64,000 nucleotides of DNA. Origin: Actinoplanes teichomyceticus ATCC 31121. GTDB lineage: Bacteria; Actinomycetota; Actinomycetes; Mycobacteriales; Micromonosporaceae. Location: positions 1,462,001 to 1,526,000 of the forward strand of contig NZ_CP023865.1 in NCBI RefSeq assembly GCF_003711105.1. The letters are read 5' to 3'. The notes under the pieces were generated by a model that searched no databases, had not been told where the DNA came from, and saw only the letters and a program-made list of their open reading frames with translations. Every line of letters starts with the position of its first letter. Position 1 is the first letter of the stretch. Below are positions 50,620 to 59,088 of this stretch, piece by piece. Position numbers and translations under genes: made by a program.

Positions 50620-50712
50620 CATTGCGCCCTTTGACGTCGACGTCGAGAGCCCCGAAAACGACCACGCTTCGCTTGTCGTTTTCGGGGCTCTCGACGTCGA
50701 CGGGCGCAATGC
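50619..50712. terminator. Long imperfect hairpin between convergent genes
   Basis: A 27-bp perfect stem (50636-50662 with 50675-50701) around a 12-base loop is extended, after a six-base bulge on one side, by an 11-bp stem (GCATTGCGCCC at 50619-50629 with 50702-50712). This is far longer than a normal terminator and looks like a mobile palindrome (REP or MITE-like) that serves as a terminator for the STAS gene. 50713-50918 has nothing further. Confidence 0.8.
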
Positions 50713-50918
50713 GTGGGGGTTGCGGAGTTCCGCGGGGTGGTCCCGGGGTGGGCTGCGCGGCCCGGGCTCGGCGGGACTCGGCCCGGGCTCGGCGGGGCGC
50801 TGGGGTGTTCGGGGTGGAGGGTCGGCCTGGTCCGGGGTGTGGCCGGTGGCTTCGGTGGGGCGGGCGGGGCGTCGGGATGGGCGACCTCGTTGGCCGGGAT
50901 GGCGCGGTTGGCCGGGGT

Positions 50919-51785
50919 TCAGAGGGCCGGGGTCTGGAAGCGGATTCCTTCCACGTTGATGCGGATCGCGGTGTCCTCGTGGGGGGCACGGATCGGGGTG
51001 ACCACGGCGAAGTTGTCGGCCAGGGCGGCCAGGTCGGTGCCCGGGTCCAGCTCCTCCTCGGCGGCCTGCACCGCGGTGCGCACGTAGCCGTCACCGGCCT
51101 CGGCGATGCTCATCTGGACCTGACCGAACCGGGCCAGCGCCGCCTGTCGTAGCCCCCGGATGCCGTCCACGTGCAGGTCCGGCACATTGAGGTTGAAGAC
51201 CGTCCCCGGTGGGGTGTGCAGCAGCGACGGCAGCAGCCGGACCGCCAGCTCGGCGGCGCTCGCCCAGTGGTGCTGCTCGTCGTCGGCCTTGTGCAGGGCG
51301 GCTATCGCGGCGCCCCCGCTGGCCGCGCTGGCCGCCGCGGGCGTGAGCACGTCCAGGGAGACGGCCAGGCCGCGCAGTCCGGCGTGCGAGGCGGTCAGGG
51401 TGGCGCCCACGGTCCCCGAGTGCACGACCGCGGCACCGGCGTTCGCGCCGCGGTTGATGCCGGAGACCACCAGGTCCGGCGGTGGGCCGAACGCCTCCCG
51501 CATGGCCAGCAGGACGATGTACGCCGGGGACGCGGCCACGCCGTACGCCGGAATGTTCTTCGCCCCGGCCAGCCCGCGCGGCTCCGAGACGATCTTGCCC
51601 TCCTGCACCACGGCGGTCATCGAGGCGCTGCTACCACTGGACTCGCTGAGCGGCGCGGCGACCACCACGTCGTAGTCCGCGTGCGCCAGGGCCCGGGCCA
51701 GCCAGCGGATGCCCGGCGCCTCGATACCGTCGTCGTTGGTGATGAGAATTCTCATATGGCGATGGTTGCCCGGAATCGAGGTCAT
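50919..51785 (-). CDS. surE: 5'/3'-nucleotidase SurE
   Basis: Protein of 288 residues; ATG overlaps the stop of the PfkB gene (ATGA) and has AAGAAGG upstream. The SurE core is clear: MRILITNDDGIEAPGIRWLA (two Asp for metal), VVVAAPLSESSGSSASMT, LVVSGINRGANAGAAVVHSG and TVGATLTASHAGLRGLAVSL. SurE removes phosphate from nucleoside monophosphates and helps survival in stationary phase in other bacteria. The coupling to a sugar-kinase-like gene is unusual and suggests a shared role in nucleotide or sugar-phosphate balance. Confidence 0.94.
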   Translation of the reverse strand: MTSIPGNHRHMRILITNDDGIEAPGIRWLARALAHADYDVVVAAPLSESSGSSASMTAVVQEGKIVSEPRGLAGAKNIPAYGVAASPAYIVLLAMREAFGPPPDLVVSGINRGANAGAAVVHSGTVGATLTASHAGLRGLAVSLDVLTPAAASAASGGAAIAALHKADDEQHHWASAAELAVRLLPSLLHTPPGTVFNLNVPDLHVDGIRGLRQAALARFGQVQMSIAEAGDGYVRTAVQAAEEELDPGTDLAALADNFAVVTPIRAPHEDTAIRINVEGIRFQTPAL

Positions 51786-52726
51786 GATGCCTTCTTGATG
51801 GGGGTCAGCCGGACTCGTTCGGTCAACACCCGGACGGCGTCCACGTGCCCGGTGCCGAGTCCGTGCCGGGTGACGTTGAGGGCGCCGGCAGCCGCGCCGG
51901 TGCGTACCGCGTCGGTCATCGAGCCGCCGTTCGCCAGGGTGGCGGCGACCCCGGCGGTCATCGAGTCGCCGGCGCCGCGGTGCTCGGCCGCGGTCAGCCG
52001 GGGCAGCGTGACCGAGTAGATCTCGTTGTTGATCAGTGCCAGCGCGCCGTCGCCGGCCCGGGACACCACCGCCGCCTCGGCGCCGTCAGAATTCAGCTTG
52101 ACCAGGGCGTTCAACAGCTCCCGGGTGGAGCCGTCGGCGGCCATCCCATCCTTGATCAACTCCTCATGACTGATCTTGACCACGCTCAGGCCGGCCTCCA
52201 GCACCGCCTCCAGGTACCGCCCGCACAGGTCGGCGATCACCTGGCAGCCGTTCGAGCGCAGGTCCGCGGCGAGCCGGCCGTACACCTCCGGCTTGATCAC
52301 CGAGGGGTGCGCCGGACCGCTGAGGATCGCGATGCCGGCCCGCAGGCCCTCGGCCAGCGTCAGGTTGTACAGCTCGTCCAGTTCGTGCCGGGACAGCGGG
52401 GTGCCCGGCCGCTCGGCGATCTCCTCACGGCTGCCGCTGCGCCGGTCGTGCACGTACCAGCCGCTGCCGTGCTCGCGGAGCACCAGCCGCATGGTCACCC
52501 CGGGCAGCCCGGCCATCAGCGGGGCCAGCACCCGCCCCACCTCGCCGCCGGCAGCCGCGCAGAGCGTCACCTGGACGCCCAATGAGGTGATCATGCGGGT
52601 CTGCCAGATCCCCTGGCCACCCGGATGTACGTGCAGCTCGGGCTGCTCGTGGTGTTGTTCGATGGTCACCGTCAGCTGTGGGGCCGGCGCGAAGACCATG
52701 ACCCGGCCGTCACTCATGATTCGCAT
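51782..52726 (-). CDS. PfkB-family carbohydrate kinase (1-phosphofructokinase-like)
   Basis: Protein of 314 residues. The PfkB signature is near the end: RLTAAEHRGAGDSMTAGVAA (GAGD anion hole and catalytic Asp). Other PfkB parts are HVHPGGQGIWQTRMITSLGV, ILSGPAHPSVI, VVKISHEELIKDGM and AAVVSRAGDGALALI. The start is uncertain among ATGs at 52732, 52726 and 52717. Substrate could be fructose-1-phosphate, tagatose-6-phosphate or a nucleoside. Coupled directly to surE. Confidence 0.88.
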   Translation of the reverse strand: MRIMSDGRVMVFAPAPQLTVTIEQHHEQPELHVHPGGQGIWQTRMITSLGVQVTLCAAAGGEVGRVLAPLMAGLPGVTMRLVLREHGSGWYVHDRRSGSREEIAERPGTPLSRHELDELYNLTLAEGLRAGIAILSGPAHPSVIKPEVYGRLAADLRSNGCQVIADLCGRYLEAVLEAGLSVVKISHEELIKDGMAADGSTRELLNALVKLNSDGAEAAVVSRAGDGALALINNEIYSVTLPRLTAAEHRGAGDSMTAGVAATLANGGSMTDAVRTGAAAGALNVTRHGLGTGHVDAVRVLTERVRLTPIKKAS

Positions 52727-52749
52727 TCTCATCTTTTCGTGCATCCGGC

Positions 52750-53370
52750 GTGGCGGATCGCAAAAAGAGCAGAAGCGGCGTTCTGCGACTCGGGCCACCC
52801 GGCGGCGGAATCCGCCACCGGGCCGGGACGCGGCAGCGTCTCGCGGGCCGCGGTGAGCACCGTGCCGAGCTCGGCCGGAGGGGCCAGTCCGAGGTGCGCG
52901 GAGGCCACCTCCATGCCCTCGGTGAGGGTCCAGACGTGCAGGTCGTGCACATCGCACACGCCCGGCGCGGCGGCCGGCCGCTCGTGGACCGCCGCCACGT
53001 CGACGTGCCGGGGCGCGGCCTGGACCAGGATCCGTACCGCCGAGAGCGTCCCAGGGCGAAGGTGCGCGGCAGGACCATCAGCGCGACCACGACCGCGGCG
53101 ATCGGGTCGGCGTACGCCCGGCCGGTCCTCCGGATGACCACCGCGGCCACGATCACCCCGGCCATCACGAAACCCGCCGCCACCGTCAGCAGCGTCGCGT
53201 TGGCCAGTGCGGCGAGTACCTCCGGGCGGTACAGCCCGAAGGTGCGCCGGGAGTCGGACCCGGCCCGTCCGGCGGCGGTGATCGCGGCCTCCGTCGCCGG
53301 CCGGGGCGGCGCCGAGGCGTACCTCGCTGTGCGTGCGATCCGGAGCCGCGCCGGAAGCGGACCGCCATGA
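52750..53370 (-). pseudogene. Cation diffusion facilitator (CDF) relic
   Basis: Pieces of a CDF efflux protein lie in different frames: SRRTFGLYRPEVLAALANAT, AGVIVAAVVIRRTGRAYADP, IAAVVVALMVLPRTFALG, then, after a frameshift near 53045, AVRILVQAAPRHVDVAAVHE and VCDVHDLHVWTLTEGMEVAS. The segment that should separate the first two (several helices with metal-binding HxxxD) is missing. Deletion plus frameshift show it is dead. It lies upstream of the PfkB gene on the same strand. Bases 53371-53641 hold nothing convincing. Confidence 0.8.
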
Positions 53371-53641
53371 TCGGCGTCGCTCTCGCGGTGACCGTGACCG
53401 GCCGGCCGGCCACGGCACCGCAGACGCCGGAGTTGCCGCGCACCATCACCCTGCCGGGCGTTTCCCGGTGGTGCGGGCGCGGCTCAGGTGGGTGGCGGCG
53501 GGCCGGGCTCGGATGACCGCGCTGAGCACCAGCCGGCTCGCCCCGGCTGGTGCTGAAGGTCGTCATGGGCCCTGCGTGAGCACGTTGATCGCCGGCTGGT
53601 CGGCCCCGGCCGGGGAAGGGTCCGCCGGCCGGGGCGGGGTG

Positions 53642-55786
53642 TCAGGGATGCCAGTCCGGGTTCGTGCCGACCGTGGTCAGGCGCTGGGTGGCGCGGGACA
53701 GGGCGACGTAGAGGGTACGCACGCCGGCACGGTCGACAGCGATCTCGCCCGGCTCGACCAGGACCACCGCGTCGTACTCCATGCCCTTGGCCTCCAGCGC
53801 GGTGACCACCTGGACGCGTTCCGGCAGGCCGGTCACCCAGCCGGCCACCTCGTCGCGACGGGGCACCGGGGCGATCACACCGATCGTGCCGTCCACGTCG
53901 GCGAGCTGCTTCTCGGTCAGTTCGCGGACCGCGGCCGGCAGGGCGTCCGCGCCGGTCACCACGTCCACCGGGTCCACGCCGGTGGAGCGGACCGCCGAGG
54001 GCAGCGGCAGGTCCGGCAGGATCGCCTTGATCACCGAGGCGGCCACCGCGAAGATCTCCGAGGAGTTGCGGTAGTTGGTGGTCAGCGCGTAGCTGTTGCG
54101 CTTGCGCGAGCCCAGCGCCCGGTCCCGGGCCCGGTCGAGTTCGGCCGGGTCGCCGGACCAGGCGGTCTGCGCCGGGTCGCCGACGATCGTCCAGGACGCG
54201 TACCCGCCGCGGCGCCCGATCATCCGCCACTGCATCGGCGAGACGTCCTGCGACTCGTCGACCACCACGTGCGCGTAGTCGCGGTAGTCCTCCTCGCGCT
54301 GCACCTGCTGGGCGCGGGCGGCGGCCTGGCGGTCCGCGTACGTGCTGACCTCCTGGACCCCGTCGCGTACGTGGAACGGGTTCCGGTTCTTCCGCGCCGG
54401 CTGCCGTGGGCGACCCATCAGCTCGTCGAGCTCGTCCAGCAGCGCCACGTCGGCGATCGTCGGACCGTGCTCGGCCAGCGCGTCGAAGGAGCCCTGCAGG
54501 GTCGCGATCTCGTCGCGGGAGAGCAGGCCGTTGGCGTACGCGCGGAGCCGTTTCGGGTCGGCGAGCCAGCGCAGCACCCGCATCGGGGTGAACCGCGGCC
54601 ACCACGCCTTGAGGAACTCCCGGAAGTCGGCGCGGTCGGCCAGCTCGGACTCGAACTCGCGCTTCTCCGGCAGGCCGGTCACCTTCTGCTCGCGCGCCTG
54701 TGCCCAGAGCGCGTCGAAGATCCGGTCGAAGCCGTGGCCGCGGACCTCGTTGCGGCGCGCGCCCCGGGGCAGCGCCGAGCGGCGGATCCGGTCCAGGTCG
54801 GCGGCGTCCAGCCGGAGCAGCGTGCCGCGGTAGAGCAGGCGCAACTCGGTCGGCGCGCCGGGCACCGCGTCGTGCGAGGCGCGCTCCAGGACCCGGCGCA
54901 TCCGCAGCGAGCCCTTGATCGCGGCCACCTCGCCCGGGTCGACCCGGACCGCGTCGTAGCCCGGCACCAGCGAGCCCAGCGAGCGCAGCGTCGCGGTCTC
55001 CTCGCCGAGCGAGGGCAGCACGGTCGCGATGTACTCGACGAACACCCCGGACGGCCCGACCACCAGGATGCCGCCGCCGGCGAACCGGCTGCGGTCGGAG
55101 TACAGCAGGTACGCGGCGCGGTGCAGGGCCACCGCCGTCTTGCCGGTGCCCGGCCCGCCGGTGACGATGGTCACGCCGGAGGCGGGGGAGCGGATCGCCT
55201 CGTCCTGCTCGCGCTGGATGGTGGCGACGATGTCGCGCATCCCGCGACCGGTCGCCTTGGCGAGGCTGGCCAGCAGCGCGCCGTCGCCGACCACCCGCAT
55301 CCCGGGCGGGGCGGACTCCGGGTCGAGCAGGTCGTCCTCGATGCCGGTGACCCGCTCCCGGCTGGACTGGATCATCCGGCGGCGCACCACGCCCAGCGGC
55401 TCGGCCGGGGTGGCCCGGTAGAACGCCGCGGCGGCCGGCGCCCGCCAGTCCACGACCAGCGGTTTCGAGGCGTCGTCGCGGATGCCCATCCGGCCGACGT
55501 AGTGGGTGGCGCCGGTCTTCAGGTCGAGGCGGCCGAAGACCAGGCCCTCGTGCTCGGTGTCGAGCGCGTGCCGGCGGCGGGCCGCGTGGAAGACCATCGC
55601 GTCGCGCTCGACGAGCGCCCCGAAGGTGCCCACCCCGGCCAGTCGGTACCCCTCCTTCTCGGCCCGGGACGCGTGTGCGCGCAGCTCGGCGAGGCGGGCA
55701 TAGACCCTGTCCACGTGCTGCTGCTCGACCGCGATCTCCTGTTGCAGGACGGTGGCGTCGCTCAAGTCGGTCGTTCTCCCTTTCAT
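53642..55786 (-). CDS. HelD-like UvrD-family helicase (RNA polymerase-associated type)
   Basis: Protein of 714 residues. Superfamily 1 motifs: IVTGGPGTGKTAVALHRAAY (motif I), VVVDESQDVSPMQWRM (II), IVGDPAQTAWSG (III), LTTNYRNSSEIF (IV), VVTALEAKGMEYDAVVLVEP (V) and LYVALSRATQRLT (VI). An N-terminal coiled coil (LQQEIAVEQQHVDRVYARLA) fits HelD, which rescues stalled RNA polymerase and can confer rifamycin tolerance. The start may be a TTG at 55765, because AAAGGGAG lies just before it and nothing lies before the ATG. Confidence 0.9.
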   Translation of the reverse strand: MKGRTTDLSDATVLQQEIAVEQQHVDRVYARLAELRAHASRAEKEGYRLAGVGTFGALVERDAMVFHAARRRHALDTEHEGLVFGRLDLKTGATHYVGRMGIRDDASKPLVVDWRAPAAAAFYRATPAEPLGVVRRRMIQSSRERVTGIEDDLLDPESAPPGMRVVGDGALLASLAKATGRGMRDIVATIQREQDEAIRSPASGVTIVTGGPGTGKTAVALHRAAYLLYSDRSRFAGGGILVVGPSGVFVEYIATVLPSLGEETATLRSLGSLVPGYDAVRVDPGEVAAIKGSLRMRRVLERASHDAVPGAPTELRLLYRGTLLRLDAADLDRIRRSALPRGARRNEVRGHGFDRIFDALWAQAREQKVTGLPEKREFESELADRADFREFLKAWWPRFTPMRVLRWLADPKRLRAYANGLLSRDEIATLQGSFDALAEHGPTIADVALLDELDELMGRPRQPARKNRNPFHVRDGVQEVSTYADRQAAARAQQVQREEDYRDYAHVVVDESQDVSPMQWRMIGRRGGYASWTIVGDPAQTAWSGDPAELDRARDRALGSRKRNSYALTTNYRNSSEIFAVAASVIKAILPDLPLPSAVRSTGVDPVDVVTGADALPAAVRELTEKQLADVDGTIGVIAPVPRRDEVAGWVTGLPERVQVVTALEAKGMEYDAVVLVEPGEIAVDRAGVRTLYVALSRATQRLTTVGTNPDWHP

Positions 55787-55974
55787 GCGCACCACCAGCG
55801 CGCTCGCGCGAAGGGGGCAATCGAACTTACTCCTGCCCGGCAACCCGCGTCGAAGCGGCCTGGTGTGAACCGCATCGTTCGAGCCTTCCAGAAACGAGCG
55901 GTGGCATGCGGATGTTCCGGCCAAGCGCCCGGGCCGGGCCCGAGCGCCGGGCGGCCCCAGCCCCGGGCGGCCGG

Positions 55975-56118
55975 CCCGACCCTTGAGCGGCCCGACCCTT
56001 GAGCGACCCGGCCCTTGAGCGACCCGGCCCTTGAGCGACCCGGCCCTTGAGCGACCCGGCCCTTGAGCGACCCGGCCCCTGAGCGACCCGGCCCCTGAGC
56101 GGCCCGGCCCCTGAGCGG
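55975..56118 (+). repeat. 16-bp tandem repeat, nine copies
   Basis: The unit CCCGGCCCTTGAGCGA, with small variants (A/G at position 5, C/T at 9, A/G at 16), is repeated nine times without gaps between the helicase and hydrolase genes. Because 16 is not a multiple of three it cannot encode a repeated peptide. It occupies the region just upstream of the helicase start and downstream of the hydrolase gene. Confidence 0.9.
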
Positions 56119-56168
56119 CCCGAGCCCCGGGTGGCGGCGGCCGGTTGCGGGAGGGGACCGGCCGGCGT

Positions 56169-57119
56169 TCAGGCGGCCTGGCGGCTCTGCCTTGCCGCGG
56201 CCGGGCGGCAGACCTTCCTGGTCCGCCGGTTGACCCGGCGGACGGTCGAGACCAGCGCGCCGGACACCTCCCCGGGGCACTCCAGCGGCAGCATGTGCCC
56301 GGCCCCTGGGCAGACGGTCAGCTCGGCGTGCGGGATCGCCGCCGCGATCGACTCGGCGCACGGCACCGGGGTGAGCCGGTCCCGGTCGCCGACCAGCACG
56401 GTGGCCGGGATGTCGCCGATGCCGGCCAGGGTGTCCAGCCGCTGCTGCGCGCCGATCGACGTGCGGAACCCGCCGATCGAGCGCAGCGAGGCGCGGCCGA
56501 CGCTGCGCAGGGTCAGGCCCAGCGCCTCGTCGGCGCACCGCTCGCCGAAGAGCAGCCAGCGCACCGCGGGCGCCAGGGCGGGCAGCACGGCGCGGTGCGG
56601 CCGCCAGGCCCCGGACCGGGCGAGCACCCCGGCGCCCAGCGTCTCGCCGACGCGCAGCAGGTCGGCCACCCGGTCCGGCAGGCCGTACCGGGTGTGGGTG
56701 TGGCCCTCGGCGGTCGTGGAGACCAGCACCAGGCCGGCCACCCGGTCGGCGAACTCGGCGGGATGGCGGTGGGCGTACTCCATGATCGTCATGCCGCCCA
56801 TGGAGTGGCCGGCGAGGACCACCGGGCCGCTCGGCGCGAGCCGGCGCACCACCTCGGCCAGGTCGTCGCCGAGCTGGTCCAGGGTGGCCGCGCTGCGCCG
56901 GGTGGCGGAGGAACGGCCGTGGCCGCGGGCGTCGTACGCGATCACCCGCGGCGCGCGGCGGCCCAGCGCGCGCAGCGCGTCCACCTGCTGCCGCCAGGTC
57001 CGCCGGTCCAGGCACCAGCCGTGCAGCAGGACGACGGTCAGCGGGGCGTCCGCCGGACCGGAGATCTCGACGTGCAGGCGCACACCGTCGGTCAGCGGCA
57101 GCTCGGTTCGCTCGGACAT
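56169..57119 (-). CDS. Alpha/beta hydrolase
   Basis: Protein of 316 residues; ATG six bases after GGAGG. Standard fold marks: VVLLHGWCLDRRTW (oxyanion), VIAYDARGHGRSS, VVLAGHSMGGMTIMEY (nucleophile elbow), TVLVGDRDRLTPV (acid) and VCPGAGHMLPLECP (His). Length and order fit epoxide-hydrolase or haloperoxidase-like enzymes of the superfamily; substrate unknown. The C-terminal tail is Arg/Ala-rich (RRVNRRTRKVCRPAAA). Confidence 0.9.
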   Translation of the reverse strand: MSERTELPLTDGVRLHVEISGPADAPLTVVLLHGWCLDRRTWRQQVDALRALGRRAPRVIAYDARGHGRSSATRRSAATLDQLGDDLAEVVRRLAPSGPVVLAGHSMGGMTIMEYAHRHPAEFADRVAGLVLVSTTAEGHTHTRYGLPDRVADLLRVGETLGAGVLARSGAWRPHRAVLPALAPAVRWLLFGERCADEALGLTLRSVGRASLRSIGGFRTSIGAQQRLDTLAGIGDIPATVLVGDRDRLTPVPCAESIAAAIPHAELTVCPGAGHMLPLECPGEVSGALVSTVRRVNRRTRKVCRPAAARQSRQAA

Positions 57120-57289
57120 GGGCACCTCCGCGGCTCTCACGCCCCCGCGTTGTACCCACGGGTAATAAGCATCACTCGCGATCACGGTGATTGCCATTGC
57201 CCTATTGGCCAGGGACCGAGGTCCCGTGCTGACGGTGACCTGCCTCGCAATCGCTGTCGTCGGGCCCGCGGCGGGTGAGAATCGAGGGC

Positions 57290-57904
57290 ATGACAGCCAT
57301 TCGCGCTGCCCAGGCCATCACGCCCGGCACAGCCCTGGGCGAGCTCATCACGGGCAACAAACGATTCGTGTACGGCAAGCCCCGATACGGGCACAACGTC
57401 ACCCAGGCCGCCGCCACGGCGGGCGGCCAGCAACCCCATGCGGTCGTGCTCGGCTGCATCGACTCCCGGGTGCCGCTCGAGGCGATCTTCGATCAGGCAT
57501 TCGGCTCGATCTGCGTGGCCCGTTCCGGCGCGCACGTGCTGGACCGCTCGATCCTCGGCTCGGTGGAGTTCGCGGTGTCCGCGCTCGGCGTCTCGCTCGT
57601 GCTCGTGGTCGGGCACAAGCGGTGCGGTGCGGTGACCGCCACGGTCGACGCGGTGCGCTCCGGCGACCGCCCGGCCGGCGACGTCGGCTACCTGGTGGGC
57701 GAGCTGGCCCCGGCGGTGGACGGCATCGACCTGACCGACCCGGAGGCGGCCGAGCAGGCGGTGCGCGCACACGTGCTGCGGACCGTGGAGCGGCTGCGGG
57801 AGAGCGCCGGTCTGGCGCCGGCGATCGCCGCTGGCCGGATCGACGTGGTCGGCGGGATCTACGACCTGGACACCGGGTGGGTGGAGTTCCTCAAGTCCGC
57901 TTGA
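57290..57904 (+). CDS. Beta-carbonic anhydrase
   Basis: Protein of 204 residues. The zinc site is complete: Cys56-x-Asp58-x-Arg60 (LGCIDSRVP) and His109-x-x-Cys112 (VVGHKRCGAV), with numbering from this ATG. It interconverts CO2 and bicarbonate in the cytoplasm; there is no signal peptide. A GTG five codons earlier is an alternative start. It ends in YDLDTGWVEFL, typical of the family. Followed by a strong hairpin. Confidence 0.95.
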   Translation: MTAIRAAQAITPGTALGELITGNKRFVYGKPRYGHNVTQAAATAGGQQPHAVVLGCIDSRVPLEAIFDQAFGSICVARSGAHVLDRSILGSVEFAVSALGVSLVLVVGHKRCGAVTATVDAVRSGDRPAGDVGYLVGELAPAVDGIDLTDPEAAEQAVRAHVLRTVERLRESAGLAPAIAAGRIDVVGGIYDLDTGWVEFLKSA

Positions 57905-57934
57905 TCAATATGTGCCGATCGTCGCCAGACGTGA

Positions 57935-57971
57935 AAAGGCACCTCCCGGCTTCGCGCGGGGAGGTGCCTTT
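57935..57971. terminator. Bidirectional terminator hairpin
   Basis: A 13-bp perfect stem (AAAGGCACCTCCC and complement) with an 11-base loop and a short T-tract on both sides separates the carbonic anhydrase from the convergent small gene. Confidence 0.92.
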
Positions 57972-57987
57972 GCGTGTTTGAGGCTGC

Positions 57988-58314
57988 TCAGCCCTCGAAG
58001 ACGCCCGCGTCGACGAGCCGCTTCTCGGTGTCGGCCCAGCCGTGCTCCGGGTTGGTGGTGTGCAGCGCGTTCAGCTCGGCGCGGATCTTCGGACCGTGGC
58101 CGGCGCCGGCCAGCGTCCGGATCTCCTCGACGAAGGCGTCCGAGTCGGTCTTGAGGTGGGTGGTCTTGCCGTTGGTCAGGTTGCGCACGTACGCGAAGCG
58201 GCCGTTGGCGAGCGGGATGAGGTACTTGTACTCACCGAGCACGCTGAGGGCGCCACCGGCGCTCTGGCCGGCGCGGACTGATGCGCGGGCGGTCTTTGAG
58301 GTGTTGCTCGCCAC
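57988..58314 (-). CDS. Conserved-looking small protein of unknown function
   Basis: Protein of 108 residues; GTG seven bases after AAGGAG. Soluble, with a strand pair (LGEYKYLIPLANGRFAYVRN) and a helix (DAFVEEIRTLAGAG) before EHGWADTEKRLVDAGVFEG. I do not recognise the family. High quality of ribosome site and codon use argue that it is real and well expressed. Bases 58315-58558 contain no gene; the promoter of the DUF3145 gene should lie there. Confidence 0.75.
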   Translation of the reverse strand: MASNTSKTARASVRAGQSAGGALSVLGEYKYLIPLANGRFAYVRNLTNGKTTHLKTDSDAFVEEIRTLAGAGHGPKIRAELNALHTTNPEHGWADTEKRLVDAGVFEG

Positions 58315-58558
58315 GGCGGTACTCCTTGAGGAAAAAGCTCGAGCAGAGAAAAAGGCCGTAGCAACTCTACACGACGCCTGGTGAACCGTGCCGTCGGAGC
58401 AGGTACGGGCGTTGGACCGGGTATGCCACTACGGCTGGTCCCACAGTCGATGTTGCGGATTCTCTGGCGCACCATCCGTACCAACCGGCATCATGGGACA
58501 CGATCAACCGCGGTCGAGGTCGTAGGGGAAGACGCACCTCGGTCTCCGGGAGGTCACC

Positions 58559-59050
58559 GTGCCAACGTGTGGCGTCGTATACGTCCACTCATCCCCGCTC
58601 GCCGTGTGCCAGCACGTCGAATGGGCCATAGCGCGCGTCCTGACCGCGCCGGTCAATCTGCAGTGGACCGTGCAGCCGGTCGATCCGAGCATGCGCCGAG
58701 CCGAGTGCAGCTGGACCGGTCGCGCGGGAACCGGCGCCGAGCTGGCTGCTGCCCTCCGGCAGTGGCCCATGATCCGTTTCGAGGTGACCGAGGAGCCGAG
58801 TCCCGGGATCGACGGTGAGCGGTACATGCACGTTCCCGGCCGCGGGTTGTTCCACGGCACGATGGGCGCCTCCGGCGACATCCAGATCGGCGAGGACCGG
58901 CTGCGGGCGATCATGGCGTCCGCCCGGGCCCCCGAGGCGCTGACGCACGCCCTGGAGAAGGCGCTCGGCAGCGCCTGGGACGCCGAGCTGGAGCCGTACC
59001 GCTACGCGGGCGACGGCGCCCCGGTCACGCTGCTCACCCGGGTCGGTTAG
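58559..59050 (+). CDS. DUF3145 family protein
   Basis: Protein of 163 residues from a GTG with GGGAGG five bases upstream. The sequence follows the family closely: GVVYVHSSPLAVCQHVEWAI, then RFEVTEEPSPGIDGERYMHV, GLFHGTMGASGDIQIGEDRL and SAWDAELEPYRYAGDGAPVT. DUF3145 proteins are widespread in actinobacteria, single-domain, with no known function. It lies 38 bases before the GH3 lipoprotein, so the two may share a transcript. Confidence 0.93.
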   Translation: MPTCGVVYVHSSPLAVCQHVEWAIARVLTAPVNLQWTVQPVDPSMRRAECSWTGRAGTGAELAAALRQWPMIRFEVTEEPSPGIDGERYMHVPGRGLFHGTMGASGDIQIGEDRLRAIMASARAPEALTHALEKALGSAWDAELEPYRYAGDGAPVTLLTRVG

Positions 59051-59088
59051 GGGGGATCGTGTGACGGAGGTTTCTCCGACCTGATTCG

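Noticed and set aside
51745..51760. ATGAGAATTCTCATC-like dyad at the surE start, similar to the 10824 palindrome
   Set aside because: It falls in the coding start of surE (MRILI) and is explained by the codons; the likeness to the operator candidate is probably chance.
53333..56002. An 889-residue plus-strand frame opposite the HelD-like helicase
   Set aside because: Antisense shadow; the helicase motifs are all on the minus strand.
55975..56118. The 16-bp repeat as a CRISPR array
   Set aside because: Units are contiguous with no spacers.
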